Assembly (NCBI GenBank): GCA_035638075.1
Contig: DASRAU010000036.1
Span: 124,001-188,000, forward strand
Source of the DNA: DASRAU01 sp035638075
Lineage (GTDB): Bacteria; Acidobacteriota; Polarisedimenticolia; Gp22-AA2
DNA: 64,000 nt
Direction of reading: 5' to 3'
The position numbers and the translations under genes were made by a program. Shown here in pieces: positions 46,072-53,993 of the stretch (positions are counted from its first letter, which is position 1; every line of letters begins with the position of its first letter). The notes below the pieces were generated by a model, which searched no databases, was not told the DNA's origin, and worked only from the letters and a program-made list of their open reading frames with translations.

Positions 46072-46800
46072 ATGTCATCCGTTCGCAACACCGTCCTGGC
46101 TTCGATCGCCGGCCTGCTGGCCGGCACGACCCTTTTCGCCGGCACCGTCACGGGCACGGTCACGTACGAGGGGAAGGTCCCCACGCTGAAGCCGATCGCC
46201 ATGGACGCCGATCCGAACTGCGCCAAGAAGCACGAGGGGCAGCCGCAGCCGAGCGACATCCTCGTTCTCGGGCCCGGCAACACGATGGCGAACATCATGG
46301 TGCGCGTGGTCGCCGGGCTCCCGGCCGGCAAGACCTTCCCGGCGCCGCCGACCCCGGCGGTGATGGACCAGAAGGGCTGCCACTACCAGCCGCACGTGTT
46401 CGGCATCCAGGTCGGCCAGCCGTTCAAGATCCTCAACTCCGACGGCATCCTGCACAACGTGCACGCGCTCCCCAAGGTGAACGCGCCGTTCAACAAGGCG
46501 ATGCCCGGCAACGTCACCGAGACGACCACCACGTTCAACAAGGACGAGGGGATGTTCCAGATCAAGTGCGACGTGCACCCGTGGATGACGGCGTACGCGG
46601 CGGTGCTGACGCACCCGTTCTACTCGGTCACCGAGAAGGACGGGAAGTTCACCATCAAGGACCTGCCCGCCGGCACCTACCAGATCGAGGCGTGGCACGA
46701 GAAGCTCGGGACGCAGAAGGCGACCGTGACGGTCGGCGCGTCCGACAGCAAGACGCAGGACTTCAAGTTCTCGGCTCCGGCCGCTCCGGCGGCGAAGTAA
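46072..46800 (+). CDS. Secreted cupredoxin-like (plastocyanin-type) protein
   Basis: A 242-residue exported protein. The signal sequence ends near TLFAGTVTG. The cupredoxin domain has its copper ligands in ILHNVHAL (His) and FQIKCDVHPWMTAYA (Cys, His, Met), the blue-copper spacing. A carboxypeptidase-regulatory-like beta domain (FTIKDLPAGTYQIEAWHEKLG) closes the protein. Placed between actF and cytochrome oxidase subunit I, it is a natural electron carrier between alternative complex III and the oxidase, perhaps standing in for the missing ActE cytochrome; that is inference. Confidence 0.85.
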   Translation: MSSVRNTVLASIAGLLAGTTLFAGTVTGTVTYEGKVPTLKPIAMDADPNCAKKHEGQPQPSDILVLGPGNTMANIMVRVVAGLPAGKTFPAPPTPAVMDQKGCHYQPHVFGIQVGQPFKILNSDGILHNVHALPKVNAPFNKAMPGNVTETTTTFNKDEGMFQIKCDVHPWMTAYAAVLTHPFYSVTEKDGKFTIKDLPAGTYQIEAWHEKLGTQKATVTVGASDSKTQDFKFSAPAAPAAK

Positions 46801-46818
46801 CCCAGCAAGGCTTCGAGG

Positions 46819-46840
46819 GGCGCCCGGGATTCCGGGCGCC
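46819..46840 (+). promoter_or_regulatory. Hairpin between cupredoxin and oxidase genes
   Basis: Perfect 9-bp arms (46819-46827 with 46832-46840) around GATT, ending 15 bp before the subunit I start. It could limit read-through or protect a processed mRNA end. Confidence 0.5.
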
Positions 46841-46855
46841 GGGGGGTAGGTGAGG

Positions 46856-48625
46856 ATGGCGACGACGAAGACGGCGCCCGGGCACGACGTTCACGCGGCC
46901 CACGCCGGTCACCACGAAGAGCCCGGGTTTTTCAAGAAGTACGTCTTCTCGACCGACCACAAGGTGATCGGCATCCAGTACGCCGTCACCGGCCTGCTGT
47001 TCCTGCTGTTCGGCTTCTCCCTGATGATGCTCATGCGCTGGCAGCTCGCCTACCCGGGCCAGGCGGTGGGCTGGCTCGGCAAGCTCCTGGGCGACAACCG
47101 CATGCCGGGCGGGGTGATGCTCCCCGAGTTCTACAATGAGCTCGGGGCGATGCACGGCACCATCATGGTGTTCCTCGGGGTCGTGCCGCTGGCGGTCGGA
47201 GGCTTCGGCAATTTCGTCCTGCCGCTGCAGATCGGCGCGCCCGACATGGCGTTCCCGAAGATCAACATGATGTCGTACCAGTGCTACTTCCTGGGCGGCG
47301 TCACGATGCTGGGCTCGTTCTTCATCCCGGCGGGGGGCGCGGCGCAGTCGGGCTGGACGTCGTACCCGCCGCTCGCCAACATCGCGGGCTCCGGTCAGAC
47401 CTGGTGGCTCATCGGGATGATCTTCCTCATCACCTCGTCGCTGCTCGGCTCGATCAACTTCATCGTCACGACCATCCAGCTGCGCGCCCCGGGGCTGACG
47501 TTCATGCGCTTCCCGATCTTCGTGTGGGCGCAGTTCGTCACCTCGTTCCTGCTGCTGCTCGCCTTCCCGCCGCTCGAGGCGGCGGGCGTGCTGCAGCTCA
47601 TGGATCGCGTCGGCGGATCGTCGTTCTTCATGCCGAGCGGTCTCGTGGTCAGCGGGCAGGTGGCGGCCAACGCCGGCGGCGGCAACCCGCTGCTGTGGCA
47701 GCACCTGTTCTGGTTCCTGGCCCACCCCGAGGTGTACGTGCTCATCCTCCCGGGGATGGGGATCGTGGCGGAGGTCATCGCCAACAACACGCGCAAGCCG
47801 CTCTGGGGCTACCGCTCGATGGTGTACGCCCTCGGCTTCCTCGGCTTCATGTCGTTCATCGTCTGGGCGCACCACATGTTCATGACCGGCATGGGGACGG
47901 TGATGTCCACCTTCTTCCAGACGACGACCATGATCATCTCGATCCCCTCGGTCGTCATCCTGACGGCGCTCATCCTGTCGTTGTGGGGCGGGTCGATCCG
48001 CTTCACGACGCCGATGCTGTTCGCCCTCGGGTTCCTGCCGATGTTCGGCATCGGCGGCCTCACCGGGCTGCCGCTCGGGCTGTCGGTCACCGACATCCCG
48101 CTGCACGACACCTACTACGTCATCGGCCACTTCCACTACGTGGTCGCGCCGGGGACGCTGTTCGCGCTGATGGCGGGGATCTACTACTGGTACCCGAAGG
48201 CGACCGGCCGGATGATGAACGACTTCCTCGGCAAGCTGCACTTCTGGGGCTCGTTCGTCTTCATGAACGTGCTGTTCATGCCGATGTTCTTCCTCGGTCT
48301 CGCCGGCGTGTCGCGCCGCCTGTACGACGGCGGCGCCTCGTACCAGTTCGCGCAGCCGGCGCTGCACTACAACGTCATCTCGTCGTGGGGCGCGTGGATG
48401 CTGGCGGTGGCGCAGATCCCGTTCATCATCAACTTCTTCATGAGCCTCAAGACCGGCCGCAAGGTCGGCCCCAACCCGTGGGACGCGACCACGCTCGAGT
48501 GGGCCGCGCCCTCGCCGCCGCCGCACGGCAACTTCGAGCACCCGCCCGAGGCCTACCGCGGCCCCTACGAGTACAGCGTGCCGGGGCACGGCTCAGACTT
48601 CCAGCCGCAGTTCGAGCGGGCGTAG
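46856..48625 (+). CDS. ctaD: Cytochrome c oxidase subunit I
   Basis: A 589-residue haem-copper oxidase catalytic subunit with 12 or more helices. FSTDHKVIGIQY starts the core and GAMHGTIMVF bears the low-spin haem His. HPEVYVLILPGMG has the CuB His-Tyr pair and the Glu of an A1-type D-channel. WAHHMFMTGM supplies two CuB His, and GHFHYVV the haem a and a3 ligands. It reduces O2 and pumps protons. The N-terminus is His/Ala-rich. ATG 46856 is used; GTG 46850 is possible. Confidence 0.97.
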   Translation: MATTKTAPGHDVHAAHAGHHEEPGFFKKYVFSTDHKVIGIQYAVTGLLFLLFGFSLMMLMRWQLAYPGQAVGWLGKLLGDNRMPGGVMLPEFYNELGAMHGTIMVFLGVVPLAVGGFGNFVLPLQIGAPDMAFPKINMMSYQCYFLGGVTMLGSFFIPAGGAAQSGWTSYPPLANIAGSGQTWWLIGMIFLITSSLLGSINFIVTTIQLRAPGLTFMRFPIFVWAQFVTSFLLLLAFPPLEAAGVLQLMDRVGGSSFFMPSGLVVSGQVAANAGGGNPLLWQHLFWFLAHPEVYVLILPGMGIVAEVIANNTRKPLWGYRSMVYALGFLGFMSFIVWAHHMFMTGMGTVMSTFFQTTTMIISIPSVVILTALILSLWGGSIRFTTPMLFALGFLPMFGIGGLTGLPLGLSVTDIPLHDTYYVIGHFHYVVAPGTLFALMAGIYYWYPKATGRMMNDFLGKLHFWGSFVFMNVLFMPMFFLGLAGVSRRLYDGGASYQFAQPALHYNVISSWGAWMLAVAQIPFIINFFMSLKTGRKVGPNPWDATTLEWAAPSPPPHGNFEHPPEAYRGPYEYSVPGHGSDFQPQFERA

Positions 48626-48635
48626 CGAGGAGACG

Positions 48636-49226
48636 ATGGAGATTCCCTACACCGTCGAAACCCGGGAGGACACCGGGCTCAACAACGGCAAGATCGGCAT
48701 CTGGCTGTTCCTCGCCAGCGAAGTGATGCTGTTCGGGGCGCTGTTCGCCTCGTACATCCTGCTGCGCGTCGGGGCCTCGGAGTGGCCGCGCGGGCACACC
48801 ATCCTCAACGTGCCGCTCGCCACCTTCAACACCGTCGTGCTCATCACCTCGTCGGTCACGATGGTCATGGCGTGGGCGTCGCTCATGCGCCGGAAGTTCG
48901 GCGTCTTCCGCGTCTACCAGGCGCTGACGGTGCTGCTCGGCGGGGTGTTCCTGGTGGTCAAGTACTTCGAGTACTCCGCCAAGTTCCACCACGGGCTCCT
49001 GCCGCACACCAGCAACTTCATCGCCATCTACTTCACGCTGACCGGCCTGCACATGATTCACGTCATCGGCGGCATGGCGGTCAACGCGTACCTCTGGGGT
49101 CCCGGGGCGAAGCTGTACAAGACCAACCCCGAGTGGTTCACCAACCGGGTCGAGAACGCCGGGCTGTTCTGGCACTTCGTCGACCTGGTGTGGATCTTCC
49201 TGTTCCCGACGCTCTACCTGCTCTGA
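48636..49226 (+). CDS. ctaE: Cytochrome c oxidase subunit III
   Basis: A 196-residue five-helix subunit III. KIGIWLFLASEVMLFGALFASYILLR opens it; LTGLHMIHVIGGMAVNAYLW and WHFVDLVWIFLFPTLYLL close it. The length is typical of the short bacterial form. It stabilises subunit I and proton uptake. It lies 10 bp downstream of subunit I and 10 bp upstream of subunit IV; ATG 48636 follows GAGGAG. Confidence 0.96.
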   Translation: MEIPYTVETREDTGLNNGKIGIWLFLASEVMLFGALFASYILLRVGASEWPRGHTILNVPLATFNTVVLITSSVTMVMAWASLMRRKFGVFRVYQALTVLLGGVFLVVKYFEYSAKFHHGLLPHTSNFIAIYFTLTGLHMIHVIGGMAVNAYLWGPGAKLYKTNPEWFTNRVENAGLFWHFVDLVWIFLFPTLYLL

Positions 49227-49236
49227 GGACATCGAG

Positions 49237-49737
49237 ATGAGCGCCTCGCACGACGTCGACATCGACAAGCACGTCAGGGTCTACATCACCGTCTTCGTCT
49301 CCCTCATGGCGCTGACGATCTTCACGGTGTGGGTGGGCTACCGGAACCTGCCGATCGGCCAGGCGGTGACGGTGGCGCTCCTCATCGCCAGCATCAAGGG
49401 GGGACTGGTCGCCTCCTACTTCATGCACCTGATCTCCGAGCGCAAGCTCATCTACGCGGTGCTCGTCTCGACCGTCGCGCTGTTCGCCGTGCTGATGCTC
49501 GTGCCGATGCTCACCGTGAACGACGGGACGATGGTCGAGCACCCGGGCGGGGTCGTGCACACGGTTCTGCCCGGGCACGAAGGCGGGCACGAGGGCGGGG
49601 CGGAAGGGACGCCCGAGGCCGCGCCCGAAACGGCTCCCGCCGCGGCGCCCGAGTCCGGCGCGGCGCCGGAGTCCGCGCCCGCGCCGGCCGCCGAGCCCGC
49701 GCCCGGCGGCGCCCAGCCCGAGCCGGCGCACAACTGA
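49237..49737 (+). CDS. ctaF: Cytochrome c oxidase subunit IV-type protein with Pro/Ala/Glu tail
   Basis: A 166-residue protein. Residues 10-95 carry three membrane helices of the prokaryotic subunit IV family (YITVFVSLMALTIFTVWVGY, ASIKGGLVASYFMHL, VSTVALFAVLMLVPML). After residue 105 the sequence turns into a His/Gly then Ala/Pro/Glu-rich low-complexity tail of about 55 residues, not usual for the family and probably periplasmic or disordered. Position in the operon supports the call. Confidence 0.88.
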   Translation: MSASHDVDIDKHVRVYITVFVSLMALTIFTVWVGYRNLPIGQAVTVALLIASIKGGLVASYFMHLISERKLIYAVLVSTVALFAVLMLVPMLTVNDGTMVEHPGGVVHTVLPGHEGGHEGGAEGTPEAAPETAPAAAPESGAAPESAPAPAAEPAPGGAQPEPAHN

Positions 49738-49748
49738 CCGCCGTTGCC

Positions 49749-49949
49749 ATGAACCTGCGCCTCTTCCACGTCGTCTTCGTCGTCGCCGCCACGCTGCTGG
49801 CGGCCTGGATGGCCGCCTTCTGCCTGGCGCAGTGGCGCCGCGGCGAAGGGGGGACGGGGATGCTCGCCGGTGGTGTCGGGGCGGTGGTGGTGGCGTTCGG
49901 CCTGGCGGCGTACGGGACCTGGTTCCTGCGCAAGACGAGGAACCTGTGA
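49749..49949 (+). CDS. 66-aa two-helix membrane protein of the oxidase operon
   Basis: MNLRLFHVVFVVAATLLAAW starts a first helix and GVGAVVVAFGLAAYGTWFL a second; the end KTRNL is basic. The gene is 11 bp after subunit IV and overlaps the next small gene by 4 bp. Comparable tiny hydrophobic proteins occur in oxidase operons but no named family is assigned here. A structural or assembly subunit is plausible. Confidence 0.7.
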   Translation: MNLRLFHVVFVVAATLLAAWMAAFCLAQWRRGEGGTGMLAGGVGAVVVAFGLAAYGTWFLRKTRNL

Positions 49950-50173
49950 GCGGTCCCGCCGTGCTCGCCTGCGCCTCCTGCTTCGGGGCGGCCGACTCGC
50001 CGCTCATCGACGGGGCGCGCGCCGGGGCCTTCTTCCTGATCGGCGTGATCTTCGCGATGCAGGGGGCTTTCGCGGGATTCTTCTTCTACCTGAGGTCGCG
50101 CGCGAAGCGCGCGCAGAGCCGCAGGTTCGACCGCGAGTGGTCGGAGCTGCAGCAGACGAGGACGACACGATGA
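49946..50173 (+). CDS. 75-aa membrane protein of the oxidase operon
   Basis: GTG at 49946 overlaps the preceding stop (GTGA); the stop overlaps the subunit II ATG (ATGA). The product begins with a short segment with two Cys (LACASCFGAADSPL), has one helix (AGAFFLIGVIFAMQGAFAGFFFYL) and a very basic tail (RSRAKRAQSRRFDREW). The CxxC close to the membrane could matter for copper or haem delivery, but this is a guess. Confidence 0.68.
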   Translation: MSGPAVLACASCFGAADSPLIDGARAGAFFLIGVIFAMQGAFAGFFFYLRSRAKRAQSRRFDREWSELQQTRTTR

Positions 50174-50973
50174 CCGACTGGATGCACCAGCCGATTCTCG
50201 CCACCAGGCACGGGGCGGCGATCGACACGATGAACGGCGTCATTCACATCCTCATGGCGATCCTCTTCGTCGGGTGGGGAGCGTTCTTCATCTACACGCT
50301 CTTCCGCTTCCGCAAGTCGGCGCACCCGGTGGCCGACCACCACGGCGTCACCACCCACACCTCGACCTACCTCGAGATCGGCGTGGCCGTGGCCGAGGCG
50401 GTACTGCTCTTCGGCTTCTCCGTTCCACTGTGGATCAAGTGGGTCGACAAGCCCCCGGCCGCGGGCGAAGCGCTCACCGTGCAGGTGACCGGCGAGCAGT
50501 TCGCCTGGAACATCCACTACCCGGGCCCCGACGGGAAGTTCGGCAAGCAATCGACCGACAAGATCGACATGCAGACGAACCCGCTCGGGCTCGACCGCTC
50601 CGACCCCGACGCCAAGGACGACGTCATCACGCTCAACCAGCTCCACCTGCCGGTGAACAAGCCGGTCATCGTGCGCCTGCGGAGCAAGGACGTCATCCAC
50701 GGCTTCAACATCCCGGAGTTCCGGGTGAAGCAGGATGCGGTGCCGGGTCTGACCATCCCCATCTGGTTCACGCCGACGATCACGACCGAAGAGATGCGCC
50801 AGAAGACCGGCAACCCCGAGTTCACCTACGAGATCGCCTGCGCCCAGCTCTGCGGTCTCGGCCACTACCGCATGCGCGGCTTCGTCACCGTCGACACCCA
50901 GGAGGAGTTCACCAAGTGGTTCGACGCAGAAGAGGCCAAGGCCGCCGAGGAAGGATCGGATGCCTGGAACTGA
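50170..50973 (+). CDS. ctaC: Cytochrome c oxidase subunit II
   Basis: A 267-residue subunit II. Two N-terminal helices (about 22-45 and 65-90) are followed by a periplasmic cupredoxin domain with the complete CuA site: VIHGF, then CAQLCGLGHYRM (two Cys, His, Met). It lacks a fused C-terminal cytochrome c domain, so it is aa3- rather than caa3-type. It accepts electrons from a soluble carrier, here perhaps the cupredoxin at 46072. Subunit II is last of the core subunits, an order opposite to the classic ctaCDEF. Confidence 0.96.
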   Translation: MTDWMHQPILATRHGAAIDTMNGVIHILMAILFVGWGAFFIYTLFRFRKSAHPVADHHGVTTHTSTYLEIGVAVAEAVLLFGFSVPLWIKWVDKPPAAGEALTVQVTGEQFAWNIHYPGPDGKFGKQSTDKIDMQTNPLGLDRSDPDAKDDVITLNQLHLPVNKPVIVRLRSKDVIHGFNIPEFRVKQDAVPGLTIPIWFTPTITTEEMRQKTGNPEFTYEIACAQLCGLGHYRMRGFVTVDTQEEFTKWFDAEEAKAAEEGSDAWN

Positions 50974-51478
50974 GGCCCACGAGCGCCGCAGCCTCCGTGC
51001 CGTCGTCGCGATCCTGCTCGCCGGCATCGTCCTGCTCGTCGCCCTGGCTCTGAGCGGGCTGCCGGCGCGCGCCGACTCCGGCGACGACAAGAAGGACGAC
51101 GCGAAGAAGGACCAGGAAGCCTCCTGCACGATGAACTTCACACTGAAGGGCTGGTCGGCCTTCTACAAGACCGCCAAGGGGGAGGGGACCATCACCTGCC
51201 GCGGCGGCGGTTCGATGAAGGTCAAGATCACCGCCAAGGGAGGCGGCTTCTCCTTCGGCACCCAGGAGGTGACCGACGGTGTCGGCCGCTTCTTCAACGC
51301 GAAGAGCATCGAAGACTGTCTTGGCGGCTACGCCCAGTCGGAGGCCCACGCCGGCGCCGGCAAATCCGCCGAAGCCCAGGCGCTGACGAAAGGCGACATC
51401 AACCTCACCCTCACCGGCACCGGCAAGGGCGTGAACGTCGGCTTCGCCTTCGGCAAGTTCACCATCGAGAAGCTGTAG
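50960..51478 (+). CDS. Exported protein of unknown function at end of oxidase operon
   Basis: I do not recognise this 172-residue protein. It has a signal anchor or peptide (AVVAILLAGIVLLVALALSGLPARA), a Lys/Asp-rich linker, and a beta-rich domain with two Cys (ASCTMNF, TITCRGG), ITAKGGGFSFGTQEV and the terminal pattern GVNVGFAFGKFTIEKL. It starts inside the last codons of subunit II (14-bp overlap), so it is translated with the oxidase. A periplasmic accessory role is possible. Confidence 0.65.
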   Translation: MPGTEAHERRSLRAVVAILLAGIVLLVALALSGLPARADSGDDKKDDAKKDQEASCTMNFTLKGWSAFYKTAKGEGTITCRGGGSMKVKITAKGGGFSFGTQEVTDGVGRFFNAKSIEDCLGGYAQSEAHAGAGKSAEAQALTKGDINLTLTGTGKGVNVGFAFGKFTIEKL

Positions 51479-51496
51479 CCGGCGACTCTTCGCCGG
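51479..51496. terminator. Hairpin directly after the oxidase operon
   Basis: Perfect 7-bp arms CCGGCGA/TCGCCGG around CTCT, beginning at the base after the last stop codon and ending 22 bp before the convergent permease gene. Good placement for a terminator; no T-tract. Confidence 0.5.
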
Positions 51497-51517
51497 GCGG
51501 CCCGCCTCGTCCGCCTT

Positions 51518-53945
51518 TCACTCGCTTCGCAGCGCGACCGAAGGATCGACCCCCAGCGCCCGCTTCGCGGGCACGAACGATGCCGCCAGGCTGAGCGCGC
51601 CGAAGACCAGGGCGGCGAGGCCGTAGGTGAGCGGGTCGGCGGCGTCCACGCCGAACAGCAGGGATGAGAGGACCTGCGTCGCCGCGAGCGCGAGCACGAG
51701 CCCGGCCAGCAGGCCGCTCGCCGTCATGGTCGCCGCCTGTCGCAGCACCAGGCCCAGCACGTCGCGCGGCGCTGCTCCCAGCGCCATGCGGATGCCGAAC
51801 TCCCGCGTCCGCCGCGCCACCGTGTACGCCGTCACGCCGTAGACCCCCAGGCAGGCGATGAGCAGCGCGACCAGGCCCAGCGCGCCTGCGAACCCTCCCG
51901 CCAGGCGCTGCGGCAGGAGAGCGATGGTCGAGAGCTCGCTCAAGGTGCCGGTGCTGACCACCGGGAGATTCGGATTCATCCCGGAGACGATGGCGCGGAC
52001 CGCTGGAATCACGCTCGGGCCGGACGTCCGCACCAGAAGCGACACCCGCGGGATGTAGGCCTGGGCGTAGGGCAGGGAGACGAACGGGGTCGGGTCTTCG
52101 CCGAGCGAGACGTACCGGCCCGTGCGCTCGATCCCGACGATCTCCACCGCCCGCGGCCCCTCGTCGGTCATCCGGAAGAAGCGGCGGCCGATGGCCTCCT
52201 GCCCCGGGAAGAGACTGGCGGCGGCGGCCTCGTTGACAATGGCGACGTCGGTCCGTCCCAGGACATCGTCGGCGGTGAAGTCACGGCCGCGCACCAGCGG
52301 TTTCCGCAAGGTCGAGAAGTAGCGGGGCTCGACGAGATTCCAGTCCTCGAGGTGGATCCTCTCCTCCTGCGTCTTGCCCTCGGCCCAGATGCTGCCGAAG
52401 CCGACGCGCGATCCGTCGAGCGGCAGATCGATGGCGGCCGACACCGATTCCACCCCGGGGAGGGCCTCGACCCGTGCGATCACCTGCCGCAGGAAGGCGG
52501 GACCGGTGACCTCGTCGTGCCGCGCCAGCGACAGGTCGAGACCGACGACCTCGACGTTCTTCGCGTCGAACCCGGGATCGATCGAGCCGGCGCGCCCGAG
52601 TGCGCGGCCGAAGAGTCCCGCGACGACGATGAGCAGCACGGAGCCGGCGACCTGGGCCGCCACCATCACCTGCCGCAGCCGGAGACGGCCGAAGCCGGTG
52701 TCGCCGTCGAGCTTGAGGGTCTCCACCAGGCGCGGCTTCGAGGCCTGCAGGGCGGGGACCAGGCCGGTCGCGAGCGCGGTCAGGCAGGTCACGCCGAGGC
52801 CGAAGAACAGGATGCGGGTGTTCACCGGCAGCGACAGGGCCAGAGGGACCGGCAGGCTGGGGAGGAGCGCGAGGAGCAGGTCCGTCGCCCAGCGCGCGAG
52901 CAGGAAGCCCGCGCCGCCGCCGAGGAACGCGAGGACAGCCGATTCGGTGAGCAGTAGCCGGACCAGGTGCGACCGCCGTGCGCCGAGCGCCAGGCGGACC
53001 CCGGTCTCCTTTCGCCGCGCCACCGCGCGCGCCAGCATCATCCCCGCGATGTTGATGGAGGCGACGAGCAGGACGAGCCCGACGATCGCCCCGAGGAGCG
53101 CCATGAACGCGGCCACCGGGCCGCTGAACTCGCCCGGGACGGGAGTCGCGCGCATCAGCCTCCAGCCCACGCCCTGGTTGGTGTCCGGATGCTCCTTCTC
53201 GAGGCGCGCGGCGATGAGGTCGATCTCCGCCTGCGCCTGGCCGAGGCCGACGCCCTGGGCGAGCCGCCCTCCCAGCATGAGCCAGGAGCCGCCGCGCGGC
53301 GGAGGCCACGAGCTGCCCGGCTGGATCTCGGTGATCATCGTCAGCGGTGCCCAGAGCTCCGGGCTCAGGAGCGTGGTGCCGCGGAAACCGGCCGGGGCGA
53401 CGCCGAGGACGGTGAACGGCGCGCCGTTGAGGACGATGCGCCGGCCGGCGATCGCGGGGTCGGCGGCGAAACGCCGCCGCCACAGGCGGTCGCTCAGGAC
53501 CGCGACGGGGGAGGCGCCTGGTGCTTTGTCATCGGCCGGCGTGAGGAGCCGACCCACCTGAGGGCGCACACCCAGCACCTGGAAATAGTTGCCGCTGACG
53601 AGCGTCGCGTAGACCCGCTCCGCCCCGTTGTCTCCCCCCCAGCGCCACCGACGTGGGGTCGAGGCGGGCGCCGTAGACGCCGCTCAGGGTCGTCGCCCGC
53701 TGCGCCAGGTCCTGGAAGTCGGGGTACGAGCTGTTGTCGAACTCGCGCCCCTCCCGCGTCCGCCCGATGTCGACGACGCGCGCGGGGTCGGCCACCCCGT
53801 CCGCCGCGCGGAAGAGGAGCGCGTCCGCGAGGGTGAAGACCGTCGTCGTCGCCCCGATGCCGATGGCGAGCGACAGGACCGCGGTCGCGGTGAACAGGGG
53901 ACTCCGGAAGAGCAGCCGGCAGGCGTACCTCAGGTCGTTGAGCAT
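51518..53945 (-). pseudogene. MacB/FtsX-like orphan permease (ADOP-type), frameshifted
   Basis: Two frames make one gene. From ATG 53945 the N-terminus (MLNDLRYACRLLFRSPLFTA, one helix, periplasmic core to TSVALGG) breaks at a run of seven C (53634-53640). The other frame continues it with NGAERVYATLVSGNYFQVLGVRP and runs to 51518, with FtsX domains (MMLARAVARRKETGVRLALG, TVARRTREFGIRMALGAAP). Removing one base of the run gives an uninterrupted protein of about 808 residues, the size of duplicated orphan permeases without their own ATPase that are abundant in Acidobacteria. The break may be a sequencing error, slippage or true inactivation. Confidence 0.85.
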
Positions 53946-53993
53946 GGACGGCGATACGGCAGGAGAAGCGCCCCGGTTCCCCGCCGTGAAAGG

